Position numbers and translations under genes: made by a program
The notes under the pieces: generated by a model
Seen by the model: only the letters and a program-made list of their open reading frames with translations
The model's database searches: none
What the model was told of the DNA's origin: nothing
DNA from: Bradyrhizobium sp. sGM-13
Lineage (GTDB): Bacteria > Pseudomonadota > Alphaproteobacteria > Rhizobiales > Xanthobacteraceae
Direction of reading: 5' to 3'
Assembly: GCF_018398875.1 (NCBI RefSeq)
Contig: NZ_JAGWDK010000032.1
Span: forward strand, 1 to 61,949
DNA: 61,949 bases
Shown: positions 6,687 through 15,185 of the stretch, in pieces
Numbering within the stretch: the first letter of the stretch is position 1
How the letters are laid out: each line of letters begins with the position of its first letter

Positions 6687-9383
6687 ATGTTCGACGACCC
6701 CTTCGTCTTCTTTTCGCTTGCGATCGCGATCGTCGCCCTGATCTTGGCGCGGAAGGCCATGAATGAGGTGGCGGAGCTGCGTCAGCGCCTGGAGGCGATG
6801 CAGGCCACGCCGGCGGCCGCCGCTGCAGCCGTGCCTCCGCCCCTCACGCCATTCGAAGCCTTCGAGCAGAGCCTGCCGCCAGCTCCGAGCGGGGCCACAC
6901 CGACGCCTCCGCCGATCGTTCCCGAGACGGAATCCATCGCGTCCGCCGCCAGCCCTGAGGCGGCTGGGCAAGCCGCCGGCGGGGCACCGCCGCCGCCTCC
7001 ACTACCGCCGGCCGATCGCGGTTTCGAGGAAACCGTCGGCACGCGCTGGGTGGTGTGGATCGGCGGCCTGACGCTGGCGCTCGGCGGATTCTTCATGGTG
7101 CGCTATTCGATCGAAGCCGGTCTGCTCGGCCCCGGCGTGCGCACCATCCTCGGCGGTCTGTTCGCGCTGGCCTTGCTACTTGCAGGTGAATGGACGCGGC
7201 GCAAGGAAAGCATTTCAACGATCGACGCGCTACCGATCGCCAATATCCCGGCCATCCTGACCGCCGCCGGAACGGCGGTGGCATTTGCCACGGTTTACGC
7301 AGCCTATGCGCTGTACGGCTTCCTGGTGCCGGCGACCGCGTTCATCCTGCTCGGGCTGGTAGCGCTGGGCACGCTCGCCGCGGCACTGCTGCATGGCCCG
7401 GCACTGGCCGGCCTCGGCGTGGTCGGCGCCTTTGTGACGCCGGTCCTGGTTTCGTCCGACAAGCCGGACTTCTGGGCGCTCTACATCTATCTCGCAATCG
7501 TCACTGCGGCAGCCTTCGGCCTGGCGCGCGTCAGGCTGTGGCGCTGGCTCGCGGTCACCACGATCGCGTTTGCGCTGTTATGGACATTCCCCTGCCTGCA
7601 ATGCGGTCCGTCGATGGTCGGCCCGCATGCGTTCCACGTGCTCGCCGGTTTCATTCTCGCTGCGCTACTCGTGGTGTGCGGCTTCATGTTCGGCCCGCCC
7701 GCGGACGAAGGCCAGGTTGAGCCGATCTCCTCCGGCTCGCTTGCGGCCTATCTGCTCGGCGCGACCTTGATCGTGCTGAACAGTTTTCATGCCGACGCCG
7801 CGATGATCGTATTCGGGCTGCTGGTGGCCGGCAGCATCGCGGTTGCCTGGCGCAGCGATGCCGCGGCAGGTGCCGTCGGCGCCGCTGCTGCGTTGGTCTT
7901 CGTCGTGTTCGCCGAATGGGCCGTTCGCGCCAATCCCGACATGCTGGTGCTGCCCGGCGGGCCGCTGCAAGGCATCGGGCCGACCGCCACGGACGGATCA
8001 GTGTCGCTGCATCTGATCTCGGCCGCGATCTTCGCGGCGGGCTTTGGCGTGGCGGGATTTTTCGCGCAGGGCCGCTTCGCGGGGCCGGTGATACCGGTGA
8101 TCTGGTCGGCCGCGGCGGTATTCACGCCGCTGGCGCTGCTGGTCGCACTCTACGCCCGCATCGCGCATCTCGACCGCTCGATTCCATTTGCGATTCTCGC
8201 GGTAATGCTCGCCGCGGCCTATGCAGTTGCGACCGAGATACTCAGCAGGCGCGAGGATCGTCCGGGACTACAGGCCTCGATCGCGCTGTTTGCGACCGGC
8301 ACCCTCGCAGCGCTGGCACTGGCGCTGACCTTTGCGCTGGAAAAAGGCTGGCTGACGATCGCCCTGGCGCTGATGTCGGCAGGTACCGCCTGGATATCCA
8401 CGCAGCGGCCGATTCCGTTCCTGCGCGCCCTCGCGGCCATCCTCGCCGGCATCGTCGTGCTGCGCATCGGCTACGAGCCGCGCATCGTCGGCCAGGCCGT
8501 CGGCACCACGCCGATCTTCAACTGGCTGTTGTGGGGCTATGGCATTCCGGCGGCATCATTCTGGGCCGGCAGCATCTTCATGCGCCGCGGCGGCGACGAC
8601 GCGCCACTGCGCACGGTGGAATCGGCGGCGATCCTGTTCACGGTGCTGCTGGCGTTCATGGAAATCCGCCATGCCGTCAACAATGGCGACGTCTACCACG
8701 CGAGCGCCGACCTCACCGAAGTCGCGCTGCAGGTCTGCGTTACGCTCGCGATGGCGATCGGCCTGGAGCGGCTGCGCATCCGCACCGGCAGCGTCATTCA
8801 CAATGCCGGCGCGATCCTGCTCACGGCGTTTGCCGGCCTCGCGACCGTGTTCGGGCTGTTGCTGCTGGAAAACCCGATGCTGCAATGGATCGATGTCGGC
8901 GGCATTGTCATCAATCTTTTGCTGCTTGGCTACGCCCTGCCCGCGGTGCTCGCGCTGTTCTTGTCCTATGCCGTCGCGGGTCGGAGGCCGGTCGCCTATG
9001 CCAACACGATCGCGGCGGCAGCGCTCGTTCTCGCGCTTGCCTATGTGACGTTCGAGATCAGGCGAATCTATCACGGTCCGGCGATTGCGGCCGGCCCGAC
9101 CAGCGGCGCCGAGCAATATACCTACTCGATCGCATATCTCGCCTTCGGCGTCGTCTTGCTCGGCATTGGTATTCTTTTCAACTCGCAGCGCGCGCGGCTG
9201 GCGTCCGCGGCGGTCATCGGACTGACGATCCTGAAAGCATTCCTGATCGACATGTCGGCACTGACCGGCGTCTATCGCGCGCTGTCCTTCATGTGCCTCG
9301 GCCTGGTGCTGGTGGCGATCGGGTGGCTGTACCAGCGGATCCTGTTCCGCAGGCAAGCCGCAGCCGCACCGACGGGAAGCTAG
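6687..9383 (+). CDS. DUF2339 multi-spanning membrane protein
   Basis: An 898-residue inner-membrane protein. It opens with one membrane anchor (FVFFSLAIAIVALILA), then a short helical segment and a Pro/Ala-rich linker at about residues 45-115 (runs of PPPPP). After the marker GTRWVVWIGGLTLALGGFFM follow some two dozen hydrophobic segments to the C terminus. This order matches the DUF2339 family, whose function is not established. The protein is very poor in charged residues, so it is unlikely to be a classical enzyme. It has no operon partner: a long palindromic element starts at its stop codon. Confidence 0.85.
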   Translation: MFDDPFVFFSLAIAIVALILARKAMNEVAELRQRLEAMQATPAAAAAAVPPPLTPFEAFEQSLPPAPSGATPTPPPIVPETESIASAASPEAAGQAAGGAPPPPPLPPADRGFEETVGTRWVVWIGGLTLALGGFFMVRYSIEAGLLGPGVRTILGGLFALALLLAGEWTRRKESISTIDALPIANIPAILTAAGTAVAFATVYAAYALYGFLVPATAFILLGLVALGTLAAALLHGPALAGLGVVGAFVTPVLVSSDKPDFWALYIYLAIVTAAAFGLARVRLWRWLAVTTIAFALLWTFPCLQCGPSMVGPHAFHVLAGFILAALLVVCGFMFGPPADEGQVEPISSGSLAAYLLGATLIVLNSFHADAAMIVFGLLVAGSIAVAWRSDAAAGAVGAAAALVFVVFAEWAVRANPDMLVLPGGPLQGIGPTATDGSVSLHLISAAIFAAGFGVAGFFAQGRFAGPVIPVIWSAAAVFTPLALLVALYARIAHLDRSIPFAILAVMLAAAYAVATEILSRREDRPGLQASIALFATGTLAALALALTFALEKGWLTIALALMSAGTAWISTQRPIPFLRALAAILAGIVVLRIGYEPRIVGQAVGTTPIFNWLLWGYGIPAASFWAGSIFMRRGGDDAPLRTVESAAILFTVLLAFMEIRHAVNNGDVYHASADLTEVALQVCVTLAMAIGLERLRIRTGSVIHNAGAILLTAFAGLATVFGLLLLENPMLQWIDVGGIVINLLLLGYALPAVLALFLSYAVAGRRPVAYANTIAAAALVLALAYVTFEIRRIYHGPAIAAGPTSGAEQYTYSIAYLAFGVVLLGIGILFNSQRARLASAAVIGLTILKAFLIDMSALTGVYRALSFMCLGLVLVAIGWLYQRILFRRQAAAAPTGS

Positions 9384-9597
9384 AGGATGATGAAATTGGG
9401 TTTAATTGCGTCCGCGGAGAAGGTGCTGCTCCCTCTCCCGCTTGCGGGGGAGGGCTGGGGTGGGAGTGTCTCCGCAGGCGATACTGCCCGAGTGGAGAGA
9501 GCCCCCACCCGGCGCTTCGCGCCGACCTCCCCCACAAGCGGGAGAGATGAAGCGCTTCTGCGGCCGAATCGATCTAATCATCATGCTCTAGAGGATG
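9381..9597. repeat. Long imperfect palindromic element (family E)
   Basis: About 215 bp that reads as nested inverted repeats. The inner arms are CTCCCTCTCCCGCTTGCGGG near 9430 and CCCCCACAAGCGGGAGAGAT near 9530. The outer arms pair TAGAGGATGATGAA at the left edge with an inverted partner ending at TCATCATGCTCTAGAGGA on the right. The left edge includes the stop codon of the DUF2339 gene (TAG 9381-9383). It fills nearly the whole gap to the next gene. Confidence 0.75.
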
Positions 9598-9602
9598 GTC
9601 CT

Positions 9603-9836
9603 CTAACCGACGGATTCGGCGACGAGGCGAATCCTGAACACGGGTTTTTTGGCTTCGTCCAAAAGCTCCATCTGCCATTCGGCGTTCTGCTTCAGGCTGC
9701 GCGAAAGGCTGCCTACTAGGTTGCCGCAGACCTTGGTCATCTCGGCCCAGGCAGCCTCGCGGTTTTCGAATTCGGATCCCTGATCGGACGCGCCTGCGTA
9801 GCGACCGTGGCTGATCCGAAAAAAATACAGCGGCAT
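9603..9836 (-). CDS. DUF6894-family small protein
   Basis: A 77-residue protein beginning MPLYFFRISHGRYAG, with an acidic stretch SDQGSEFENREAAWAEM and a C-terminal strand PVFRIRLVAESV. This is the pattern of the small rhizobial DUF6894 proteins (aromatic FF near the start, Asp/Glu-rich turn, final beta strand), which have no known function. I use the ATG at 9836; an upstream start would add 16 poorly conserved residues. It has no close partner on its strand. Confidence 0.75.
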   Translation of the reverse strand: MPLYFFRISHGRYAGASDQGSEFENREAAWAEMTKVCGNLVGSLSRSLKQNAEWQMELLDEAKKPVFRIRLVAESVG

Positions 9837-9916
9837 GATTGATCTCATGTGTTGGGCCGCCTCCCGGCCTTCTCTGCCGGTCACTTGGAACGAGATTCGC
9901 TACCAGGACATGAATG

Positions 9917-9944
9917 CGCCAGCCCGTATGACTACGGGTTGGCG
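9917..9944. repeat. Stable inverted repeat (hairpin)
   Basis: A 12-bp stem with one G/T wobble, CGCCAGCCCGTA and TACGGGTTGGCG, around a four-base loop TGAC. It lies in the 200-bp gap downstream of the minus-strand secreted-protein gene that ends at 10039 and upstream of the DUF6894 gene. It could act as a terminator or processing barrier for the former, but no clear T-tract follows on either strand. I saw no gene in the rest of this gap. Confidence 0.5.
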
Positions 9945-10038
9945 TTGGCCAAGACGTGGAATGGCACGTGATTCACAGGCTGCGCGATGGCCTCCGAGGC
10001 GGCTTGTTTGCCGCCCGCCACAGGTGCCGTTGCCGCGA

Positions 10039-10659
10039 TCAATCGGTCGAGCGGCGCAGCTCCGGGGCGCTCTCGGCCTTGGCGGGTTCGGGCTTTGCCT
10101 GCTCCGCCTTCGGCTCGGATTTCACCGGCTCGAGTTTGGCGCTCTCGACCGCAGGCGTCTCGGCCCGCGCCGTCACTTCGGCCCGTGCATCGGTCGTCGC
10201 CGCACGCGACGGGTCCTCCCGACGATGTAGCGAGCGCGGTCGCGCCACGGAGCGCGCCATCAGCATCTGCGAGGCGCCCTGATGGCGGAAATCGCAATAG
10301 GCAAAGCCCATGCCCGAGACCGAGCCGCGGAACGAGCGGTCGTCACGCTTGTCGAGATTGAAGCACGGCTCGAACGGCAGCCCCTTGATCGAAGCGCAGA
10401 CGGCCTGGCCACGAATCTGCAGCGTATTGCCGGGCAGGCGCACATGACGGATCGGGCCCGAGCCGCTGAATTGGACGGAGCCGGCTGCACCGAGATCGTC
10501 AAGGATGCGCCCGGCGCCGCGGGTGCCATCAAAGCAGGTAAAGGCGAAAACCTTGCCGCTCACGAACCTGCGCGCCTCGTCGGCATTCATCATCCCGGCC
10601 AGCGCAGGAACGATCATCACACTGGCCGTGACGGCCCCCAGAACCAAACGCGCAAGCAT
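10039..10659 (-). CDS. Secreted hypothetical protein with Glu/Pro/Lys-rich tail
   Basis: A 206-residue protein. The first 21 residues (MLARLVLGAVTASVMIVPALA) form a signal peptide, so it is exported. The middle part (about 25-130) contains four cysteines that could pair (FTCFDG, AVCAS, EPCFN, AYCDF) and a beta-rich pattern such as GSVQFSGSGPIRHVRLPGN. The last 50 residues are a low-complexity tail of repeated EP-K-E units, likely unstructured and perhaps binding cell wall. I do not recognise the family. It lies downstream of acuI on the same strand, separated by a hairpin. Confidence 0.7.
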   Translation of the reverse strand: MLARLVLGAVTASVMIVPALAGMMNADEARRFVSGKVFAFTCFDGTRGAGRILDDLGAAGSVQFSGSGPIRHVRLPGNTLQIRGQAVCASIKGLPFEPCFNLDKRDDRSFRGSVSGMGFAYCDFRHQGASQMLMARSVARPRSLHRREDPSRAATTDARAEVTARAETPAVESAKLEPVKSEPKAEQAKPEPAKAESAPELRRSTD

Positions 10660-10714
10660 GCAGCTACTCCAATTACCAAGAGCGCGGGCGCCCGCCTTTA
10701 CCCGCTGCTTACCA

Positions 10715-10754
10715 TACCAACCACCATGGCAACATTGGAGCAGGTTGGTTGGTA
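10715..10754 (-). terminator. Hairpin downstream of acuI
   Basis: A perfect nine-base inverted repeat TACCAACCA / TGGTTGGTA with a 22-base loop, located just after the end of the acuI-type gene (stop at 10769) on the minus strand. It probably ends or stabilises that transcript. There is no convincing T-run, so intrinsic termination is uncertain. Confidence 0.4.
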
Positions 10755-10768
10755 AAGTCTGAACACCG

Positions 10769-11755
10769 TTAGGGGATTTTTACCACGATTCGACCCCGGA
10801 CCTTCCCTGCGAGGATTTCGGCGCCCGCGCCGATCACCTGGTCTAAACCTATTTCGTGAGTAATATCAGCTAGTTTTCCCTTGTCCAAATCGCTGGCAAG
10901 GCGGTTCCAGGCAAGCTTGCGCTGCTCGATCGGACACATTACCGAGTCGATGCCGAGAAGGCACACTCCGCGCAAAATAAACGGCGCGACCGAGGACGGC
11001 AGATCCATACCGGCGGCAAGGCCGCAGGCAGCAATGGCTCCGCCATATTCGGTCATCGACAGCAGGTTGGCGAGCGTGGTCGATCCGACGCTGTCGACGC
11101 CGCCCGCCCAGCGCTCTTTCGCCAGCGGCTTGGCGGGACCTGCGAGTTCGGCACGATCGATCACCTCGGCGGCGCCGAGGCCCTTCAGGTAGTCGGCCTC
11201 CGACATCCGCCCCGTGGATGCGATGACGTGATAGCCGAGTTTCGAGAGCACGGCTGACGCGACCGAGCCGACGCCGCCGGCGGCACCGGTCACCACGATG
11301 GGACCGCTCTTCGGCGTCAGTCCGTGTTTCTCCAGCGCCAGCACCGACAGCATCGCGGTGTAGCCGGCAGTGCCGATCGCCATCGCCTCACGCGTCGAGA
11401 TGCCATCGGGCAGCCGCACCAGCCAGTCGCCCTTGACGCGTGCTTTTTCGGCATAGGCGCCAAGGTGAGTCTCGCCCATGCCCCAGCCGTTGCAGACGAC
11501 CTTGTCGCCGGTCTTCCACGCCGGATGCGAAGATTGTTCGACGGTGCCTGCGAAGTCGATGCCGGCGATCATCGGGAAACGCCGCACGACGGGAGCCTTG
11601 CCGGTGACGGCTAAGCCATCCTTGTAGTTCAACGTCGACCACTCGACGGCGACGGTGACATCGCCCTCCATCAGCTCGGCTTCGTCGAACTGCGTCAGCG
11701 CGGCGGTGGTGCCTTTATCGGCCTTGTCGATCCTGATGGCCTTGAACGTTCCCAT
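10769..11755 (-). CDS. acuI: AcuI/YhdH-type NADPH oxidoreductase (acrylyl-CoA reductase family)
   Basis: A 328-residue medium-chain reductase of the zinc-free AcuI/YhdH branch, expected to reduce acryloyl-CoA or a similar alpha,beta-unsaturated thioester with NADPH. Seen in the sequence: STLNYKDGLAVTGK near residue 40, the catalytic-domain segment AGIDFAGTVE, NGWGMGETHLGAYAE, the dinucleotide loop VVTGAAGGVGSVA around 155, and SVMCPIEQR near the C terminus, typical of this branch. No structural zinc cysteine cluster is present. The exact substrate is inferred from the family only. The MFS transporter gene ends 45 bases upstream on the same strand, so the two may be co-transcribed. Confidence 0.85.
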   Translation of the reverse strand: MGTFKAIRIDKADKGTTAALTQFDEAELMEGDVTVAVEWSTLNYKDGLAVTGKAPVVRRFPMIAGIDFAGTVEQSSHPAWKTGDKVVCNGWGMGETHLGAYAEKARVKGDWLVRLPDGISTREAMAIGTAGYTAMLSVLALEKHGLTPKSGPIVVTGAAGGVGSVASAVLSKLGYHVIASTGRMSEADYLKGLGAAEVIDRAELAGPAKPLAKERWAGGVDSVGSTTLANLLSMTEYGGAIAACGLAAGMDLPSSVAPFILRGVCLLGIDSVMCPIEQRKLAWNRLASDLDKGKLADITHEIGLDQVIGAGAEILAGKVRGRIVVKIP

Positions 11756-11799
11756 GGCAAACTCCCCGGACTTTGTCTGTCTCGAGAGTGTTTACCGCA

Positions 11800-13047
11800 T
11801 CAGGCGGGTTGTGCAACCGGGCGCGCGACCGGCTGCTCGACGATCGGCAGGTTGATCAGCGCCGACAGCACGCCGAACAGGATCGAGAGCCACCAGATCG
11901 GGGTGTAGGAGCCGAACTGCTCGAACACGATGCCGCCGAGCCAGACGCCGAGGAAACCGCCGACCTGATGGCTGACGAAGGCAAAGCCGTACAGCGTTGC
12001 GAACCACTTTGTGCCGAACATCAGCGCCACCAGCGCCGAGGTCGGCGGCACCGTCGAGAGCCAAGTCAGGCCGCTGACAGCACCGAACATGATCGCCGAG
12101 AACGTCGTGATCGGAAACGAGATGAACGCGACGATCGCCAGGGCGCGGGTAAAGTAGATCAGCGAGAGGATGTAACGCTTCGGGTACTTGTTCTGCAGCC
12201 AGCCGACGCTGAGCGAGCCGATGATGTTGAACAGGCCGATCGCCGCGACCACCCAGCCGCCGGTCTGCGACGAGACTCCGCGATCGGCGAGATAGGCCGG
12301 CAGATGCACCGTGATGAAGGCGAGCTGGAAGCCGCAGGTGAAGAAGCCCAGCACCAGGAGAACGTAAGAGCGATGACCAAACGCTTCCGCCAGCGCGGTC
12401 TTGAACGATTGCTGATCCCCGACAGGCTCATTCGACGACGTCGAGGGTGGCGTCGCGATCGCGAGCGACAGCGGCACGATCAACAGCATCAGGAGCGCGA
12501 ATACCGTCAGCGCTGCCTGCCAGCCGAAATTGTCGATCATCGCCACGCCGAACGGTGCGAACAGGAACTGGCCGAAGGACCCGGCCGCGGTGCCGGCGCC
12601 GAGCGCAATACCGCGCTTCTCGACCGGCAGCAGCTTACTGAACGCCGACAGCACGAGATTGAACGAACAGCCTGAAAGACCGAAGCCGATCAGGACGCCG
12701 GCGCCGAGATCGAGCGACAGCGGCGCCGTGGAATAACGCATCAGAAGCAGGCCGGCGGCATAGAGCAAGGCGCCGACAATCATCACACGCAGGATGCCGA
12801 AGCGATCGGCGATGGCGCCCGCAATCGGCTGCCCCAGTCCCCACAGCAGATTCTGCAGCGCCAGCGCGAGGCCGAAAACGTCGCGGCCCCAGGCGAACTC
12901 GCGGCTCATCGGCTGCACGAAGAAACCGAGGCTGGAGCGCGGTCCAAAACTCAACAGCGCGATCGCGCAGCCACAGATGATGATGACGACCGGCGTCCGC
13001 CAGGTGCCTAGGCCGGAGGACGGACGAAGGTCGGTCGTTACAGCCAT
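11800..13047 (-). CDS. MFS transporter
   Basis: A 415-residue major facilitator with about 12 membrane segments, beginning with TPVVIIICGCAIALLSFGPR. The loop after helix 2 has GLGQPIAGAIADRFGILRV, corresponding to the MFS motif A region, and a second-half counterpart GWLQNKYPKRY. It resembles the oxalate/formate-type and monocarboxylate MFS branch, but the substrate is not determinable. Start: ATG at 13047 is preceded by AGGGGAAG at a good distance; the frame continues to 13197 but that extension lacks membrane character. The gene lies just upstream of acuI on the same strand, which hints at an organic-acid substrate (inference). Confidence 0.85.
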   Translation of the reverse strand: MAVTTDLRPSSGLGTWRTPVVIIICGCAIALLSFGPRSSLGFFVQPMSREFAWGRDVFGLALALQNLLWGLGQPIAGAIADRFGILRVMIVGALLYAAGLLLMRYSTAPLSLDLGAGVLIGFGLSGCSFNLVLSAFSKLLPVEKRGIALGAGTAAGSFGQFLFAPFGVAMIDNFGWQAALTVFALLMLLIVPLSLAIATPPSTSSNEPVGDQQSFKTALAEAFGHRSYVLLVLGFFTCGFQLAFITVHLPAYLADRGVSSQTGGWVVAAIGLFNIIGSLSVGWLQNKYPKRYILSLIYFTRALAIVAFISFPITTFSAIMFGAVSGLTWLSTVPPTSALVALMFGTKWFATLYGFAFVSHQVGGFLGVWLGGIVFEQFGSYTPIWWLSILFGVLSALINLPIVEQPVARPVAQPA

Positions 13048-13253
13048 TTGCTTCCCCTGGACCAATCGGCGCCCGGAACGGCCGGGCGAAACGTTACGGT
13101 GAGTTAATGCAGTTGCATGCAAACCCCAAGAGGGCGGAAGAGAAAAATTTTCCGCTGCAGGGCAGCTCTGCAAAATTGGCGAGGGCAATGAGTGCAATTT
13201 ATTGAGCGTGCACCTGACAGAGACGTCGTCTGCGTTCGCAGCGATGACGGCTG

Positions 13254-14684
13254 TTACCGCTTCGCGCTTGCCTGCTCGGCGGAGCTTTGCGCGGCTTCCG
13301 CGAGCTTGGCGGAGATCGCCGCAGTCTCGGCAGGCGTGCCCCAGCTCGGCGCGTCGCTGCCATTGCCCCAGGCGCGCGGCCGATAGAAAGTATGCACTCC
13401 GAACTTGTGCATCTTCTTCATTTCATTGACCCAGGACGGCCGCACCCAATAGGCGTGGTAGTGCGTCGACTTGTCGACTTCCGGCAGCCAGAGTTGGCCG
13501 TCGAGCATCGCCTTCGCGATCTTCTTCGCCCGCTCCCACATGTCGGGCTCGCGAATGACGTCCTTGTTGTTATCGCAGGCGAAGGTGAACTGGCACGCCA
13601 GATGGCGATGCTTGTTCTGGTAGACCACGCCGCACACAGTTTCGGGATATTTGCCGGAGAAGGCGCGGTTCAAAACCACCTGCGCCACGGCGATCTGGCC
13701 TCGCACTGCTTCGCCGCGGGCCTCGAAGTAGATCGCTTCAGCCAGGCACTTTTCCGACTTGGCGCGCGACTTCTCGTCGAACAGGCCGAGACGTTCGGCC
13801 GGCGTCTTGGCGCGCTGGTTGTCGGCGTTGACCTCGCCCTTCGGCGCGACGCTCTCCCCCATCTCGCCGGCGCGCACCGGACCATCGGCATCGACCGGCA
13901 GCGAGGCCATCACCTTCATGTCGGGATCCGGATGCGCTGGTGGCATGACGATGACGGGCTCTTCGCCGGGCTGCCAACGTTCGATGCTTTCGGGCGAGCC
14001 GAGCGAGGAGCCAAAGAACAGGCTCGAGGTCTTGAAGGAGAAACCATCGCGCGGTGGCGGAGCCGCTTGCGCCGCAACCTTGAGATCGTCCTGCGGTTTG
14101 CTCTCAAGCGACAACGACATATCCAGTGGCGGCGCGTTCAGCGCGGCCTGCAGCTCGGGATCGAGCGGCGCGCGCTCGACGGGCGGCGGTGTCTCGGCGG
14201 TCTTGGCGCCCTTGACCGATGCATTTGATGTCGCGGGATCCTCGATCGCAGGCGTTCGATCGGCAGGGCCTGTGGTCTCCACTGCCGGCGACGGCGGCGC
14301 GATGATAAGGCGGTCGCCCTTCAATGTGCGGTCGACCTTGGGGAAATCGGCAGCGTGATAGCGCGGCGGTGGAGCGACCAGCGGATTGCGCGTCACCGAA
14401 CCCGTGATGTCGATGCCCTGAGTGTCGAGGCTTGCGAGACGGTAAGTCGCGGTCTGCGGCGACGAGGTTCCGATCGGGCGGCCGAACGAGAACGTCGCGA
14501 CCTGGATGGTTCCGGCGGAGGAGAACACGCGCTTCTGCCAGCGCTCGGCGACGCCCGGCTGGCGCGCCAGCAGCGAGGCGATATCCTGATATCCGATCTC
14601 GGTCGGCATCAAAGCGAAGACGCAGAGACCGAGACCGAAGGACGCGAACCGCGCGCCCTTCGGCTGGTTACGCAACACAAACAT
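13254..14684 (-). CDS. SleB-type cell wall hydrolase
   Basis: A 476-residue protein with one N-terminal membrane anchor (ASFGLGLCVFALMP), a long Pro/Ala/Asp-rich linker of about 250 residues, and a C-terminal Hydrolase_2 (SleB) domain from about residue 310. The domain starts EKCLAEAIYFEARGE, whose first Glu is the proposed catalytic acid, and continues QIAVAQVVLNRAFSGKYP and CQFTFACD. It is probably a lytic transglycosylase acting on periplasmic peptidoglycan while anchored in the inner membrane. The start at 14684 places the anchor at the N terminus; an upstream start at 14807 would add 41 residues of unlikely composition. Confidence 0.88.
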   Translation of the reverse strand: MFVLRNQPKGARFASFGLGLCVFALMPTEIGYQDIASLLARQPGVAERWQKRVFSSAGTIQVATFSFGRPIGTSSPQTATYRLASLDTQGIDITGSVTRNPLVAPPPRYHAADFPKVDRTLKGDRLIIAPPSPAVETTGPADRTPAIEDPATSNASVKGAKTAETPPPVERAPLDPELQAALNAPPLDMSLSLESKPQDDLKVAAQAAPPPRDGFSFKTSSLFFGSSLGSPESIERWQPGEEPVIVMPPAHPDPDMKVMASLPVDADGPVRAGEMGESVAPKGEVNADNQRAKTPAERLGLFDEKSRAKSEKCLAEAIYFEARGEAVRGQIAVAQVVLNRAFSGKYPETVCGVVYQNKHRHLACQFTFACDNNKDVIREPDMWERAKKIAKAMLDGQLWLPEVDKSTHYHAYWVRPSWVNEMKKMHKFGVHTFYRPRAWGNGSDAPSWGTPAETAAISAKLAEAAQSSAEQASAKR

Positions 14685-14942
14685 CGATACGCTCACGCAA
14701 CGCTTACACGATCGAACGTCAGTACATCCGTGCAATTCGACCTTTTTGTTGGTATCGAATTTAGGTTGCTGGGGAGTTAATCGGCGTGGCGTGCGTGCTA
14801 CACGCAAGACATCGCGCGAATTTCGCCGGGCGCATGAGAAGTGTTGGTAAATGGCCGCTCGATGAAAGTGGTAAACATCCCGTCAACGAAGATGATGAAG
14901 AGAAAATTACGCGTGCGAATACGGGAACTCATGTTCCCTCCA

Positions 14943-15089
14943 CGTCATTGCGAACGAAGCGACTTGTAGCCGTAGCTTTAGCGAAGGCGGAAGCACTCCA
15001 TCGCGCGGCATAACGGATAGATGGATTGCTTCCGCCTTCGCTCGTCGAGCTACGGCGGACAAGTCGTCGCTGCGCTCCTCGCAATGACG
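14943..15089. repeat. Palindromic repeat, family C (copy 1)
   Basis: An imperfect palindrome of about 147 bp with outer arms CGTCATTGCGAACGAAGCGA and CTCCTCGCAATGACG and a centre with GATGGATTGCTTCCGCC. A relative with the same outer arms is at 36468-36611. It sits in the 500-bp gap between the SleB gene start (14684) and the ppdK end (15186). Besides this repeat and the hairpin at 15121-15154, the gap holds the presumed SleB promoter region and no gene I can support. Confidence 0.8.
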
Positions 15090-15120
15090 GCTTCTTCGTC
15101 AGAGCGCTTTGCTCTCACGC

Positions 15121-15154
15121 AAAAACGCAAATGCCCGGGACAAAGCCCGGGCAT
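15121..15154 (-). terminator. Rho-independent-like terminator after ppdK
   Basis: On the minus strand the sequence ATGCCCGGG-CTTTGT-CCCGGGCAT forms a perfect nine-base-pair stem and is followed by TTTGCGTTTTT. It begins 31 bases after the ppdK stop codon, the right place to end that transcript. The stem resembles the arms of the family F repeats at 40373 and 51416, so a repeat may have been recruited as terminator. Confidence 0.7.
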
Positions 15155-15185
15155 CACGTCGTGTTCGTCATCGTATCGAAGAAGC

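Noticed and set aside
7916..9550. A 544-codon open frame on the plus strand overlapping the DUF2339 gene
   Set aside because: It lies in a second frame of a gene with strong third-position G/C bias, its product is Arg-rich with no recognisable domain, and the DUF2339 frame gives a coherent membrane protein.
11773..12675. A 300-codon open frame antisense to the MFS transporter gene
   Set aside because: It is highly charged (Arg, Asp, Gln, Glu), has no domain, and is explained by the coding bias of the MFS gene.
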